A stretch of DNA of 64,000 nucleotides from Aspidiotus rigidus (Eukaryota; Arthropoda; Insecta; Hemiptera; Diaspididae), in contig JAVHKY010000076.1 of the NCBI GenBank assembly GCA_035079385.1, forward strand, positions 186,001 through 250,000, written 5' to 3'. The notes beneath the pieces are model-generated. The model did not search any database and was not told the origin of the DNA. It worked only from the letters and a program-made list of their open reading frames with translations. Made by a program: the position numbers and the translations under genes. Within the stretch, counting starts at the first letter, position 1. Every line of letters begins with the position of its first letter. Of the stretch, positions 8,933-23,103 are shown in pieces.

Positions 8933-11859
8933 CATAGTTAATATTCTTGCCGCGAAAAAATAGCTACGTTGTAGATTGTAACTGTAGGCTACATGTGATG
9001 TTGACCAGTGTACACATATTAGAAATTCTTTTCGTATTCCCTTCTTCTTACTTATCGTCCAACGTCATTCTGTCAAATCGGGCGTTCCCGGTGATCGCGG
9101 TTGGCATCGAAATGAGTTCGTTACTGAGTATTCTATATAATTATGCTGTAATATACAGACAGTACTTATCGTGTTTCAAAGGTCCATTGCAGTACGTTTT
9201 CGTTGCCTACACCGCAGGATAATCAATTTTGTGTTACAATCGTTGCATCCACTTATTGACAATTTTACAACAGGCAAAATATTCATCACTCGCATTACCA
9301 AACTTTTTTTATCTGGAAAGTGTTCGACAAATTGCAATAGTTCTATAATAATCTCATCCCCCATCAATTTAAATTCGTACCCACTAAAAGAAGTCAACAT
9401 TAATCAAACACCAAAAAAAAATATAAATATATTTCTATAAATGTATACCTATTAGCTCATAAATCATCCTAGGAAATATGTTAGGTCGAAAAAACAAAAA
9501 ACAAACATACAGCCTCATGGCGAAACAATAATCAAGGATATGTACGAATTGGTAGAACCTTGTATAAATGCGCCCTGACGGTCGAAATATAAATATATTC
9601 AGCAGTAATTGAACGCGGACCGTCTGTAACTTTTTACAAAAAACTGCAAGATGCGTGAATACATATATACTCGTATAGAAGGATGTTTAATACAGTACTT
9701 ATACATAGAAACTGACAAGATAAACACAAAGTAGGTACCTAAGTCTAATGTCAACAAAGAGGGATCCGTGCCACCTTCACATTCTTTTTTCTGCGTACTA
9801 AAATAGAATTCGTCGCATCCTCTAAAAGCAGGGATATAAAAGAATAACAGACACAGGGAAGAAATAGAGACAGAAAGAGAGAGTAAGAGAGTGAGGAAAA
9901 TAAAACGGAAAGGAATGGAAAGTAAAGTTTCTTTTTTTTTGTCCCTTTTATTCCTCAGCGTGAAGATAGTACAGGGGTGTGCTTTTTTGCTGATGTATGT
10001 ACGTATATGAGTTTGTTGATTCAATAAACCAGATATAATTTAACAAGCAGTCGCACCAGCTTCCAGCGGTCTAAGGAGTACCCGGTAATTCAGTTTTTCC
10101 GCTTTTCTTCTCACAATTGTATGTATACGAGTATTTTAGACTATTCTGCGTGGATATAGCTATTTGAGATGACCGCGCGAAAACTCACCACCTTTTCATC
10201 TCCACCCTCGTTTACGCATCTCTTCGCTACGATCAAATCGCGAAAATGTGTAGTGGTAGGTAGGCTTACATTATGTCTCGAGTGGTGGTGATGCGGCCAC
10301 TATATGTTTCAAGCTGATAATCATTTTATAGCTCATTCCTCTATTTTCCTTTTTTTTTTTTCATTCAGCAGATTTGCCGAAGATAGGCGTCCAACTTTCA
10401 TTCTTTGAAGACGATGAAAATAAATTTTCGAGCAGCTATACTTCGCTTTAGGGTTGAGAGTGAAAGAGAGGAGGAAAAAGCGCGGCTAGAGTTTGCCATT
10501 AAAAACGCGATAAAATTTGTATTATGTATAAAACTTACATCCGAAATATTTTTCAAATCCCTTCTTCATGCTGCAAAACAGGAATTTTAATTTCCTGGTT
10601 TTGATCCGGATTATAGGTGAGTCTGCTTCGTTCAATCGTGTCACTCGCCGCCATATTCCATATGTAGGCGGTGTACGTCTTCGGATATTTGTGTATCACT
10701 TTTTAAGACTGTATCTATTCCTTTTCTGGCTCGTTTGCTCGCAATGTGGAATACGACAATCACTCGTCTCGGAAAAGAAGAAGCAAAAGAAGCAGCAACA
10801 GCAGTGGTAGAGAGAGAGAAAAAAAAAATACCACTACAGTATAAGGAATAGCAGCTTCGAGTTCAAAATATTATACCGCGGGTCGCGCCTATATTATGCG
10901 AAGGCACGAAATGCAATTTATTTTCCCAATTGTTATCGCTACTGTCATCGAGGGGCTACGCACGGTTTCGCAAGCACGCCGCGATGGGTACGCTATTAAA
11001 AAGCTGTACGTCAAAATACCGACACGTCGATTTCATTTCGCCAGAAAACTGCAATTTTTCACATCAGCATCGGCAAGCGGTCAGGTACTCGTATTTCTGA
11101 CGCGCGTTTACACCGTATCGTATGCGCATCATCGTGTAAGACAGCATATCAACCATACGAGCGACCGAAAATTCGGCTGAGAGTCGAGAAACCACGAATA
11201 TACGTATTTATGTAGTATACAAGAACCTTAGTGATCGCAATATATTTAATTCAAAGGATGTGGACGAAACGATACAAGCTCTTGGTCTCATTGGCATGCA
11301 CAAATTTTCAGTCGGTAAAAACTGCGTTTCACGAAATCACAACCCCATAGGGAGGGATTATGCACCTCGGGGAAAATAAATACATTGATAAACAAATTAA
11401 AAAAAAAAAAAACATTTCAAGTAGAAAAAGACTTTGATTTTTTGGGGGTTTTTCTAAACACCTAACTTTCCTCATGACGTAGGGCCAATAGGAAACCGTC
11501 TCCTCTGTAGGATTGCAAAACCGTTGACGTAACTGAAAGCTCAAGCACGTTTTCAATCGCAAACACTAACCTCAGATTTAAAGAAAATTGAAATTAGTTA
11601 CGCTGAAAAAATATATTACTACATGCGGGTAAAGTGATACTTATACAAATTGGGAGAGTTTATCTTCACGAGCGAAACGTGAGGAACGGAAACGCTACCT
11701 ACGAGTCGAATGCAATATTTTATTCACTATTGAGTAAAATCTCAGTTTCTCGGAGGCTGCTAAATTAAAGAACCTTGAGATGCACGTTCCAAAAATTACC
11801 AGAGAATTAGTCCAATGCGGTACTGTCTCATCAAAGATTAATGGAAACTAGTTGGAAGA
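8933..11859. other. No recognisable gene
   Basis: Mixed AT-rich DNA. 9840-9920 is a purine-rich (GA) stretch and 10340-10365 has a long T run. Open frames up to 141 codons (9599-10024, minus; 10896-11180, plus) lack recognisable domains, and their composition follows the surrounding noncoding DNA. Host exons or introns cannot be excluded. Confidence 0.5.
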
Positions 11860-14200
11860 CAAGTGACAAAAGATTATGAGAAGAGATACCTTTGTAAAAT
11901 GTGTTTGAATAGTTTTCCTATTGTTATCGGATCATAAAAATTATTGTGGATTCAATAAGCCTGCTAAAGTAATTTTACGTAGTAAAAATGATAATATTGT
12001 TGAATTTTAAAATTATAATCATTCGATGAAAGCTCCATTTGCTTTATATTATGCTGATTTTGAAAGTCTTATAAAAAAGTTTAATAAAATGATATACGTG
12101 GATGAAAAGATAGAAAAACTAAGTAAAAAAATGAATGAGACTAAAGAAAAAGTTGAGAAAAATGAACCTTATACAATACAGCTTCAAAGACATTTTCTAA
12201 TGAGTTCATTTTCTAATGAGTTTTGTTCATTATATGAAGTAGGTAATGGTAAAATTCAACAAAATCTATTTGAATATTTTGGATTAGATGCTCCAAAGAA
12301 ATTATACGAGAAACTAAAAGAAGATGCAATTTTGATTGCTAAGGAAATGTTTAGATAAGAAAATAAAAATGAAAGAACTAACTGAAACACAAAAAATGGA
12401 ATTTAAAAATGCTAAAAAAAAAAAACTCCCATGATTGAGAAAGATATAAGAATATTAAATAGAAAAATTGATATTATTTGTACTATTTTATTGAAAATAT
12501 GTAGATGAAGATAGAAAAAAAGAGTTTTATGATAAGCTGTCAGACTTGGTAAAACTTATAAAATTCGAGTATAGTAATGAATTTGCAAATAAAATAAAAG
12601 TTATGATCATTTAACTGGAGATTATAGAGAAGCAGCTCATAGTGATGTAATCTTAATTATAACGTTCCTAGATTTATTCCTATTTATTTTCATAATTTCT
12701 CTAGATATGATGCACATTTATTTGTTAGAGAATTTGGAGAGGAATATGATAATATTAAATTAATACCAAATTTAATAGGTAATGAAAAGAAATATATTAT
12801 AACATTTTCTAAAATTATAAAATATGAGTCTGGTTTTACAAATAAAAAAAATGAAATAATTAACTTCAATTATTGAGTCAAGATTTCGAGATTCATATAA
12901 ATTTCTATCAAATTCATTATCTGAATTAGCTAAAAATTTAAAAAGATGTCGTTGTAAAAATCTGAAGATATGGTTTAATGGAAGAGCACCTAAAAACCTA
13001 TATCTGAGGAGGAAAGGAAGTATTTACTGACAGTACTAAGTAAAAAATTAGCTTATCCGGAATTCAATAAAAAAGTATAGTGAAACAGAATTACCTTTGA
13101 GAGGAAACTTTTATAACCTATTAAATGATGAGCATGTTGATAATTGAGAATATCATTATGCTCAAGAAATTTGGAAGTGTTTTAATTTAATATGAAAGAA
13201 TTTACAATGTTATGTAATACAATAGATGTGCTCCTATTAACTGATATTATGGAAAATTTTAGGGGAACATCTGTTCAAATAAATAAATTAGATCCAGTTT
13301 GGTATTACACAACTTCTGGATTTGCTTGGGATTGTATGCTAAAAACTACTAAACAAAAGATAGAATAATTATTAACTGATGTGGATATGTTAGGCTATTG
13401 ATGTTTGAAAGGGCTAAAAGAAGACGAATTTCTCAATGTTCAAATAGATATGCGAAGGCTAATAATAAATATACCGTATGGGAAAGAAATTTGATAAAAC
13501 TATGAATTCTGTATTTTATTCAATATTCAGATGCAAATAATTTATATGGATGAGCTATGTGTAAACATTTACCATAAGGTAGATTTGAATGGAGAAATCC
13601 CTGAATATTTTGATGAAGCAAGAATTATGAAAAAGAAAAGATGATCAGAAGCTTGGATATCTTTTAGAAGTGAATTTAAAATATCCTGAAGAATAAAGGA
13701 AAAAACAATCACATTTACCCTATTGTCCTGAAAGTATAATTAATGATAAACAACTTTCTAAATTATTTACAATTTGATAAAAAGAAGTATGTTCTTGATA
13801 ACTTGAATCTCAAACAAGCTGTCAAAGCAGGTTTGAAATTAAAGAAAATACATGGAGTTATCAAATTTAATCAATCCAATTGGATGAAAGTATACATAGA
13901 AAAAAATACTGAATCAAGACAAAAAGCTAGGAATGATTTTGAAAAAGATTTCCTTAAAGTAATGAATAATCCTGTTTTTGGAAGAACAATGATGAATGTT
14001 AGGAAGCATGTGGATATAAAATAAATTTCAAAAGGTAATAAATGTACTAAATATATGTTTCAAAACCTAATTTATTTGAGAAATCAATATTTTTTGGAAA
14101 AAATCTCGCAGCTGTACAAATGAAAAGAACAATGATCAAATTCAATCAACCAATTCATATAGAAGTCGTGGACTTGAGAAAGTTTTGAATTCCGAGCTGT
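11860..14200 (+). pseudogene. Protein-primed family B DNA polymerase, Polinton/adintovirus type, degraded
   Basis: Family blocks appear in the right order across three frames. They are: a Cys motif YLCKMCLNSF at about 11890; the exonuclease I block PFALYYADFESL at 12032; HLTGDYREAAH at about 12610; FHNFSRYDAHLFV (exonuclease II) at about 12690; ELPLRGNFYNLLNDEH near 13090; LLTDIMENFRGTS and FAWDCML near 13230-13340; the polymerase motif A region NNLYG near 13530; GYLLEVNLKYPEE near 13660; and NNPVFGRTMMNVRK (motif B) near 13970. The metal-binding motif C (DTDS) is missing because the similarity ends near 14190. At least ten frameshifts or stops are present, so the copy is dead. This is an old integrated fragment; no capsid, integrase or ATPase gene accompanies it. 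Confidence 0.8.
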
Positions 14201-14657
14201 AATATGAGGAGGACTTTAAAAAATTAAGACTTTCGTGCTACTTATGATAGGAGAAGGGCAGACGGGGGAAATTTTTCCTGAAATTAACCCCCTTCCGATG
14301 AAACAGGTTTCTTATTGAAAATATCAGCCCAATTTGTTCAGTAAAAGTCGCTGGCAAACCGGAAAAAAGTGTTGAAATTCATTTCAAACATATCCCCATA
14401 AGAAATATAAAGGGCGAAATCGCACTTTGATTTTTTGAAAATTTGTGAGGGGAGTGGAGTAAAGCAGTAAGTGATGGATTATCTAAGGGGGAAAAAGTCT
14501 TCATTAAGAACAAGATCAGCCCGATCTGTTCAGTAAAAATTAATGACGAACTGGAATCGAAGTAATTGAATTCTCGAGACTAAAAATTCTTTGTTACGTG
14601 CCTATTTGCTAACCTCTTCTTACAATTGACCTGGAATAAGTCTTAATAAAGTTTTTA
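14201..14657. other. Noncoding spacer with a diverged internal duplication
   Basis: The phrase ATCAGCCC-ATYTGTTCAGTAAAA occurs at about 14323-14348 and again at about 14514-14538, followed both times by a similar GACGAAC/GGCAAAC-CTGG stretch. This suggests an old direct duplication of ~190-bp period. No coding motif. Confidence 0.4.
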
Positions 14658-14896
<239 letters not shown>

Positions 14897-15599
14897 GTAA
14901 CAATTTTTACCATTATTATAATTATTATTAAATATTTAGCAATTTTGTATTGACGATATACGCAAAACGCAGGCACAAATCCTTTATTATCCTTAATAAT
15001 CCGTTTCGGATTTGGGCGTCTGGGTATAGTTTCATCTTTTTATCGCATTCTGGTAAACTGTTTTCACAACTGTATTAATTGTTTAGCAAAGGAAACCTTG
15101 ATATAGTAAATGAGTCGTTTAAATCCTCTTATCCGTTTTATATTATGTAGGTATAGAGCACAGATAGAGAGAAACGCGCGCGCTCTCCCAACTGTATACA
15201 AACTGCATTATATTCAATTCTCAAAAACAATATACCGCTACAATGGTACATACGATCAGATAATAGCATTAGTTGTGAAATCAAGAAAAGCTATTTCCTA
15301 TACACATATTCACGCACGAGTACCTACGTTGTAATTTCTCATGGAAGCTCAATATTATCACGTATTTCTAGATTCGTATCCTTTTTCGACGAATCATACT
15401 CCATCTTGAAGGTGGTGTAATCCTTTAAAAAGCACTCCCAAAAAATCTCTGCGAATAAATGTGAAAATTTGAAGTTCATCTCGTAGTGTAGTAAAAAGAG
15501 TTCTGGTCCAACTATATTTTTGCAGTTTTCAAAGACATCGTATGTGTTATAGCGCAGCACTACGCTGACACAACTCTCTTTGAAACAGTTCGCGCTACG
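14897..15599. other. No recognisable feature
   Basis: AT-rich sequence. Short frames on either strand have no family motifs. Confidence 0.5.
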
Positions 15600-15980
15600 T
15601 AAGAATTACCGTATACCTATGTACATAATATACATCTGGAGAAAAATATTACAGACAAATTCTAGTTGGTTTAGAAGTATTGAATGGTTTGAAGAAAATG
15701 GTAAAATCATCGATTACAATTTGAATACCGTGACGTACGGTACCGCACCGGGTACCTTCCTAGTCACTCAAACGGTGCAAGAGCTTCCTCAGCGCGAAGC
15801 TCACTCCTATCCCAGGGGTAGCAAAATCACTATTTGTGACTCTTATGTTGACGATTTAATTACTGGCGCTGATAGTATAGATGAAACTGTTACTATTATC
15901 AATGAGATCAATAATCTCATGCATTCTGGAGGCTTTACTCTCCACAAATGATCGACGTATAATCATTGATCAACCTTCCT
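15600..15980 (+). pseudogene. BEL/Pao reverse transcriptase fragment
   Basis: The frame reads NLNTVTYGTAPGTFLVTQ, then ITICDSYVDDLITGADS and MHSGGFTLHK. These are the BEL/Pao RT signatures (YxLNTVTYGTACAPFLA, FYVDDLLTG with the catalytic DD, and GGFxLRKW). A TGA at 15949-15951 replaces the Trp of the RKW block. No RNase H or integrase follows, so this is an isolated ~350-bp scrap. It is on the opposite strand from the BEL/Pao copy at 3.4-7.8 kb, which lacks exactly this region; a shared origin by rearrangement is possible but unproved. Confidence 0.78.
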
Positions 15981-15984
15981 AGTA

Positions 15985-18900
15985 GTTACGCAGTACGCAG
16001 TAGTACAAGCACACTCATTCGCAATGTTACATTCTGCGATTGGAATTCGAACTATGCTGAAGAAAAAAAAAACGAGTACGAACCTGGAAACTGCAGCAAG
16101 CAAAACCCAGCGAGTGAAGAGACGATGAGTGAAGAGAGGAGTGATGGAATGAACAGTACGGGGGAGAGAGCGAGAGAGAGAGAAAATATAGGCGAAAAAG
16201 TACATTTCCATCATACTATGAGTGAAAAAGTCATGTTCACGTAACTGGGGAAACCTTCACGTGGAAAGCGCTACCTTCGGTATGTAACTTTGCTAGTGAA
16301 AAACGAACTTTCGATACAATAGTTTTGAAATAGTACTTTACGCTCATGTTTTCAAAACCTGTCTCAACCTGACCGTAAAAGCGCTCATTTCCCGGTAGAA
16401 AACAGTGCAGTGGCGGTACAGTCGTTTTTCCGCTACCATTAAAATTTATTCATACCGACCAAATAAAGTTTCAATCTAGGTTAAAATAAAGCGTACAAAG
16501 TATGCCTGCAGTGACCGACGCGAGTTTCGGCATTGTCTCGTTTCCCTTAGTACACCACATGTAAGGTTTCCTGAAATATTTCATTTAAAATTTATAATTA
16601 GGTAGTTTCGTTCGTTTCTTTCGCAAGTATGAAGATAGAATTGAATGAATGGCTTTTCTTGTACAGCATACTACCTGTGAATGCAATCTAGACGCACACA
16701 CAGCTATCATACACACTTGCGCTTCGAGTATACACCAGGCTAATTTTCGTGTTTTATGCTAAATTAAGAATACACGAGTTTGCGGTATAAGATATACGCA
16801 TTCCGCATAAATATTCATGTCGTTCGACATCGTTTGAATACGTGTGTACGCACGTTTCCATAAAGGAGGAAAAGTGCTACCGCGAAGAATATTCAAAAGG
16901 GAAACGAAATTTGTTGTAAATAAAAGCTAAAAAATCCCTCTCTATTCATTTGTATCCTACCGGTAGGTTATATACCTATACGTAAAGCCTCCATCCATGA
17001 TTTTGCTCTACACATTTCTGGCGTAAAAACATAGTAGGTATTTCCCTAATTATTCAAACCCGTAGTAACCGCAAAAGAAAAGGCGCACCGACGTTGATCA
17101 TTCCAAAGAATTCTACTCATTTTTTCGAAATGATAAAATCAATGTAGGTTTTAAAGTTGTCTAGTTTTGTGCAGGATACTCAAGTGCTGTGTTCAATTAT
17201 CATTTATAAAAAAAAATCTTCTGAAAAAACTAGTCAAAATTGCTATTGCACGGATCAGAAAATCTACTGAGACCTCAATCTTACAACTCGAACTATTTCG
17301 TGTCGTTCGATTGCAGAATAGGTACTGATAGTACAGTTTAGCCATACCTCAAAGATACACAATCAGAAAAGTTTTTCCATCCATGGGAGGTATTACATCG
17401 CTGGACGAATTTTGAGATAATTAGCAGGATGGCTTTTCTTCTTTGTGTTTCATGGTAAGTTGTGTAGAATATTTGTACGATTTTCTAAATTTTCATTTAT
17501 GTATGTATTTAATTATGTTTAAGTATGTATGAATTAGTCCGGAGATAATTTTGATTAAAAAAATGTTTTTATTAGGTAATCTAGAAAATGGATATATTTT
17601 AGTAATCTATCTAATGTTGTGCACGTTAAATTTTGGTGAGAAAGACGTGAGTCTTTCTTGAGAAATCCTCATAATAAAGAACATTTTCATTTGCATATAA
17701 CTTGGGAAGTATTTCATGTATAGTTATTTGATGAGAACAGGACATGTAAGTGTTCGTCTAAACTTTTTTCGTATAATTATTATAAAGGTATTGGAAAATT
17801 GGACGAATAGTTTCTGTGTTTTTTCCTTAAGACTGAATTATGATTTGGAAAATAATCTATTCAAAGAGAAATATTTGCTTTCATACGCATAAGTATGTAC
17901 TTAGGTTAATAATCCCTTGCTTACTTAAAGATCGACGTTTTGCACGTAGAAATACGGCACCTTCTAGGTCGCTATTATTATTGTAGAGTATTTGGATTGA
18001 AAATAAAGACGAGTGATGGAGAAAAAAAACGAATCAGAACAGACCGCTACAGAGAAAATGTATAGCAGATAATTAAAACGGGCTTGTACACGTCGAATAT
18101 TCCTCTTACGTCAGTTTTGAAATTTATCGCCTTTTTGTTCTTCAAGATTTCGATAATCTCTTTTATTTTTCTCCTTCTTCTCATTGCCTTCATAGCAGAG
18201 GATGGTAGCCTGGTCGACATCAAAAGTGTGACCGGTTTCAGTAGTACCTATGTTCACACAAAGCAATTTTTTCAAGTTTGCGGTCTTTATAATATCTTTT
18301 TTGCTCTGAATTTATATTTTTGTCTTCTTTTAATATTTTGTAAACTCTTAATAAAATAAAAATTGTATTATCAGATGGCAGTGTCGTAAAATCAAGTTGA
18401 ACTTGAATTCACCGTCTGGACAAGCTTTCCTTTCTCTCACTGAATTCTTAATTTTTAGCTAACACTATTCTTACATAAAAATAATGAAACCCAATAGCAT
18501 CTAAACATTAAGTTTTCTTTCTCAAATGAAATTCTCCTTATTTTTTCTTCATACGAGTAACTTCAGTTACCTACCTATTATTGAAACTAATTCACGTTTC
18601 ATTATTCTTTTACTTGAGCGATACCCCTATAATACTGCAGGTAGTTTTCCATGGTCAGAAATACGAAACTTGATGTCGAGGAGTAAACACGTGGAAAGAA
18701 GGAAAGAACTGCAAAAAAGGAAAGGAACTGGTACCTAACTGAATTTTTTAAATAATTCTACAGTCACGGTATTTGATTCGCGAGCAAAAGTATAATTGAG
18801 AAATATCAACAAAAGGAAACTTGAGAAAGAATGGGTATTATTTTCTTTTGCAAAAGAAACTCGATTTTTCTCTTTTTTCCGGAAGATATTTTAATGTTTT

Positions 18901-21791
18901 GTGAAAATGCGAGTTGATTCTTCGCAATTCATATTTTAAGTCATATTTTCATTCGTTTTAATTTACAATTTTACTGTCGGAACAAAAATTTTTGTTCATA
19001 TACCTTCATCAAGTTAGAAAATGAATGAATTTTTTCTTTAAGAAATGAACCGTTATAAAATTGAATTCTAAGTAAAAGCTATCATCGTTCAACCGATCTT
19101 ATTCAAACATTTTTTATTCACCTTAGAAAGAAAATCTGCGGCAGAAGAGGTTACCAGGTATAATCTTTATCTATTTTAAATTCCATACCGTATCTAATTG
19201 TAATTGAACGTAAGAGAAAGAAAGAAAGGAGGACAAGGAATCATTCTGCATCTTAGGTAGCTATAGTAAAAAAGATAGTTGAAACAGCGAATTAATAAAC
19301 ATGTAAATAATAGGTGTAAACAATAAGTCTGAAAAAAATCTAGCAGTAATTTAATCACGGTAACATTAGTTAGTCGTGACTCAACAACGATTCAATTTGC
19401 GCGATGGTATTTTGAAATTGAAATCATTGTAAACTTCACGTTGGTAGAGTAGACTGCTTAACGAAAATATATCTTCCTCAATTTCTTCTTCCAACACTTA
19501 CTCGTCATTCATCATCTTTTATCTTCATTATTGATATTGATGTATCTTGTTCACTTCTTTCCAGTAACGTTCCTCTAGGTGTCAAGTTATAGTTCATTAT
19601 TGCATTCTATTTCTTCATAAAACCATAGGTATTTGAGAGATTTCCTACCAAATCAGGGACTTGGAAAAATTATTGAAGCTCGAAATGTAGCAGCGATTGT
19701 GTGGAACAAACTTTCGGGAACGTTAGATTCGTATGTAGGGCTGAACCGTGATGATATTCGTGTTGTATCGGATTACCTAGTTTACTTTCACTTTCCTTTT
19801 TCCCGTTACACCCTAGTCTACTTTCGTGTAGCGAGTGATTCCCACTTCCTTTTCTCAATTATCAATGTTCTTCTTTCTTCTTCCCCCTGGCTTACTATCT
19901 CGATAATGCAATAATAAGGAACGGAATGGAGAGAAGAAATGGAATTTCTTGTTGGTTCACTGGTGAGCTATACGAGCCGATGGGTCAATGCGATATTTTG
20001 CTCCGAAACTTCTCGAAGTAATTACTTAATGGTAATTTAATTTTGACATTGAAAACATGGTGAGAGGTACTCGAATGAGCATTTCTCTATAAATTCAAGT
20101 TATTATTAATTATTCGTGATCGGTGGGTGACCAACATGTAAGTGTTTGATCGAAATTCTCATAAAATTTGGAGTCACGGCAGCAGCCGCTCGAACTGTAC
20201 TAATCGGCAAGTACGACCCCTTTTAAGACTTCAGACTGAGTAAAGGATTCTTACTCTAAACTCGGTATAATTTTATTCCAATTTCGCGGGATACCTCGTG
20301 AGATTGCTCACGCTCGAGTTTCGTGGGTATTTATCGAGTTGGCTCACGGATGTTTAGAAGAATCCATTAACTTCATGGTCTTATGTGTCTAGTTCATCTT
20401 GTATTACAAATGTGAACGAGAAAAACGGGTTTTCCTGTGCTTTGGAGTGCAACATCACTGTTAAGGTAGCGAAAGTATTCATTACTCCATATTTTTCTGA
20501 GCAAGAGTTGCAATTGGACAATGACTGCGAGAGTTCTCAGCAGGCATCTGGGCTTTCCCACCATAGGTGCTTTGGCGCTGATCATATTTTTATACGGATT
20601 GCTACTTTTTACCCTAACTGTGTAGAGGAATATGAACAGTAAGATAGAACAACTCCCCTTCTTCTGCACATAGATAAAAAGTTGAGTACAAAATATTTCT
20701 CAATTGAGGAGTAATTTTATTCTACCTTATCTTTTACATTCAAATTACACGTCCTACGCCAGAGTATTGCTACACATTCGCGAATTACGCAGTATTCATA
20801 TAACGGCTGCGTAATTCATGTAATACATAGGTATGAATTTGCTGCTCATTTCATGAAATACGCAAAAAATTTTGCAAATCACGCAGAGGCCTCGCTTATT
20901 ACACATATTGAGCAGAGTGGTTGCGTACTTCATGAATCACGCAAAATTTCTATTTTTCTACAACGTTCTCAAGAGGGTCTGTTTTATAAACATAAACATA
21001 GCAGAGCGATTTTATGAAAATAATTATGTTTTTATAATGTAATATTTTGATTACTTCGATTTAATTGCTACTCATCGACATTTTCTTCTCTTTCTAATCG
21101 TTGCAGTATGAAAATAATTTCTATGAGTTCTATTTTCTACCCGTCTTTTTTCTCCGCGAGTATGTCGTCTTCTAATTGAATGTATATATTATATAAATAT
21201 TTGAACCAAAAGTGCGAATATCTAATTAAGTAATGAACGATAAGCTGGTCGATATTCACTCGATCGTTATTTTCTCTTACAATGAATAAATCTTTGGTAT
21301 TATTAGTAGGTAAGTAGGCTGCTCGAAAAGAATGAAGAGTAGTCGAGCAATAGAAACGAGAATGTGAAGAAGAAAAGGCAAAAGACGGAAATGAGAGGAA
21401 AAAAGGTACACACAAATTATAATTCATTAAAAAGACGAGGGCTTTTGCGAGGTCTTCCAGCTTCGTCTCTAATTTATTCCCTCTTATACAAATTATTCGA
21501 CGCGTTCACCTGTTCAGTTGTTTCTACGTTTGTTTGTTATGTCTTCACATTCCCTACTCTCCCTCGTATCTTCATTCTATTGAGGAAGAATTGCAATTGT
21601 ATCATTCACGCTGCGATAACGCGAAATACCGGTACGTTTAAGAAAACAAACGCGGCGCGCGCAAATCGTCTTTCTACTTAAATCGAAAATTATTATATTA
21701 ATAATAACGTAGTAGGTACCTATGATTCAACGCGATATAGATCTTGCAATATGAATGATTTTTTGATTAAAAAAATAACTAAATAATTATG
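15985..21791. other. Long stretch without a recognisable gene
   Basis: AT-rich DNA with scattered short open frames (e.g. 18084-18359 hydrophobic, 20385-20642, 21364-21681); none shows a known domain. Between 20770 and 20960 a degenerate motif around TTACGCA/GCGTAATTCATG recurs several times in both orientations. 16150-16190 and 19205-19235 are GA-rich. The region could be intronic or intergenic host DNA. Confidence 0.5.
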
Positions 21792-21807
21792 TCAAAAACA
21801 ACTCGAC

Positions 21808-21836
21808 GTTTCGACGCACCTCGTCGTCATCATCAG
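21808..21836 (-). ncRNA. Hammerhead-ribozyme-like core, left PLE arm
   Basis: Mirror copy of the core at 23104-23132, with the same CTGATGA, GACG/CGTC stem and GAAAC on the minus strand. It lies at the same distance from the outer edge of its arm. Confidence 0.5.
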
Positions 21837-21946
21837 GAAACGTACTGAAATAAAGTAAAATTACAAAGAGAGAGGTGACCAGATATGAACAGAAAAAAGG
21901 AAAAAGCACGTGCCAACAAGATCAGGACCGGAGATAAAATTAATAA

Positions 21947-22399
21947 TTACAATTCACGAATGAGTGACGCATAAGTGTTGGCGAGATTAGAAGTATCGGT
22001 CTTGAAATTCACATTGTTACATCTTAAAATATGTAGTACTTCCAACATCTTCCTCTTCTTATCATTTTTCTCACGACCAACTATTTTAATTAAGTCAAAA
22101 TTAAAACTGTGCCCTGTATCACAAGAGTGAGAGGCCAAAGCAGTGCGATTGCTTCGATTCTTAACATCATTCTTGTGTTGGTCGACCCTCTTCTTTAACA
22201 GTTGAGAGGTCTCCCCCACATAGAATGTATCAGGGCACACCGAACAGGGAACCTTGTATACAACACCAGAATTTTTCAAGGTGGGGTTTGGGTCTTTAGT
22301 TTTCGAAAAGAATTTTTCTCTTAAGGTGTTGTAACTGCCGAAAGAAATACAATTTTGGTTATCCAATTTCTGCAGGATCTTACGAATAATCGCGCTGCT
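21947..22399 (-). pseudogene. PLE GIY-YIG endonuclease, left inverted copy
   Basis: This is the reverse-strand copy of the endonuclease end described for 22400-22993, with an identical protein over the 139 codons from MDNQNCISFGSYNTLRE to NTYASLIREL. It is truncated at 22399, where it abuts the other copy, so it lacks the linker from RT. There is no promoter or start of its own. Confidence 0.8.
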
Positions 22400-22993
22400 A
22401 TGACCGAATTTTGTGACACGCTACGTGAAAACGGCTATCCCTCTAAGTTTATTAAGAATATTGTGTATTGTGACCCTACTAGTATTAATAATTCATGTAT
22501 AACTAATAAGAAATATTTCTCGATCCCGTTTATAGGTCCAAGCAGCGCGATTATTCGTAAGATCCTGCAGAAATTGGATAACCAAAATTGTATTTCTTTC
22601 GGCAGTTACAACACCTTAAGAGAAAAATTCTTTTCGAAAACTAAAGACCCAAACCCCACCTTGAAAAATTCTGGTGTTGTATACAAGGTTCCCTGTTCGG
22701 TGTGCCCTGATACATTCTATGTGGGGGAGACCTCTCAACTGTTAAAGAAGAGGGTCGACCAACACAAGAATGATGTTAAGAATCGAAGCAATCGCACTGC
22801 TTTGGCCTCTCACTCTTGTGATACAGGGCACAGTTTTAATTTTGACTTAATTAAAATAGTTGGTCGTGAGAAAAATGATAAGAAGAGGAAGATGTTGGAA
22901 GTACTACATATTTTAAGATGTAACAATGTGAATTTCAAGACCGATACTTCTAATCTCGCCAACACTTATGCGTCACTCATTCGTGAATTGTAA
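22400..22993 (+). pseudogene. PLE linker and GIY-YIG endonuclease, right copy, 5'-truncated
   Basis: After the junction the frame reads TEFCDTLRENGYPSKFIKNI, the block that follows RT in Penelope-like proteins, where NGYP is conserved. Then come SGVVYKVPCSVCPDTFYVGE, the GIY-YIG core with V-Y and Y-V-G, and LLKKRVDQHKNDVKNRS with the conserved Arg/His helix. HSCDTGHSFNFDLIKIVG and a C-terminal LIREL follow, with the stop at 22991-22993. The open frame runs upstream into the inverted left arm (22355), but that part is antisense sequence read by chance. The RT domain is absent, so the endonuclease alone could be translated at best. Confidence 0.82.
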
Positions 22994-23103
22994 TTATTAA
23001 TTTTATCTCCGGTCCTGATCTTGTTGGCACGTGCTTTTTCCTTTTTTCTGTTCATATCTGGTCACCTCTCTCTTTGTAATTTTACTTTATTTCAGTACGT
23101 TTC

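Noticed and set aside
13529..13562. TGA at the usual Trp of the NLYGWAM motif, suggesting a TGA=Trp genetic code
   Set aside because: Other conserved Trp positions in the same polymerase (FAWDCML, EIWKCFN, SNWMKVY) use TGG, so this is an ordinary TGG-to-TGA change in a dead copy.
20760..20960. CRISPR-like array of TTACGCA repeats
   Set aside because: Repeats are short, degenerate, irregularly spaced and in both orientations, and the DNA is eukaryotic.
22355..22399. N-terminal extension of the 212-codon PLE frame
   Set aside because: These codons are the antisense of the inverted left copy; the true PLE sequence starts at about 22400.
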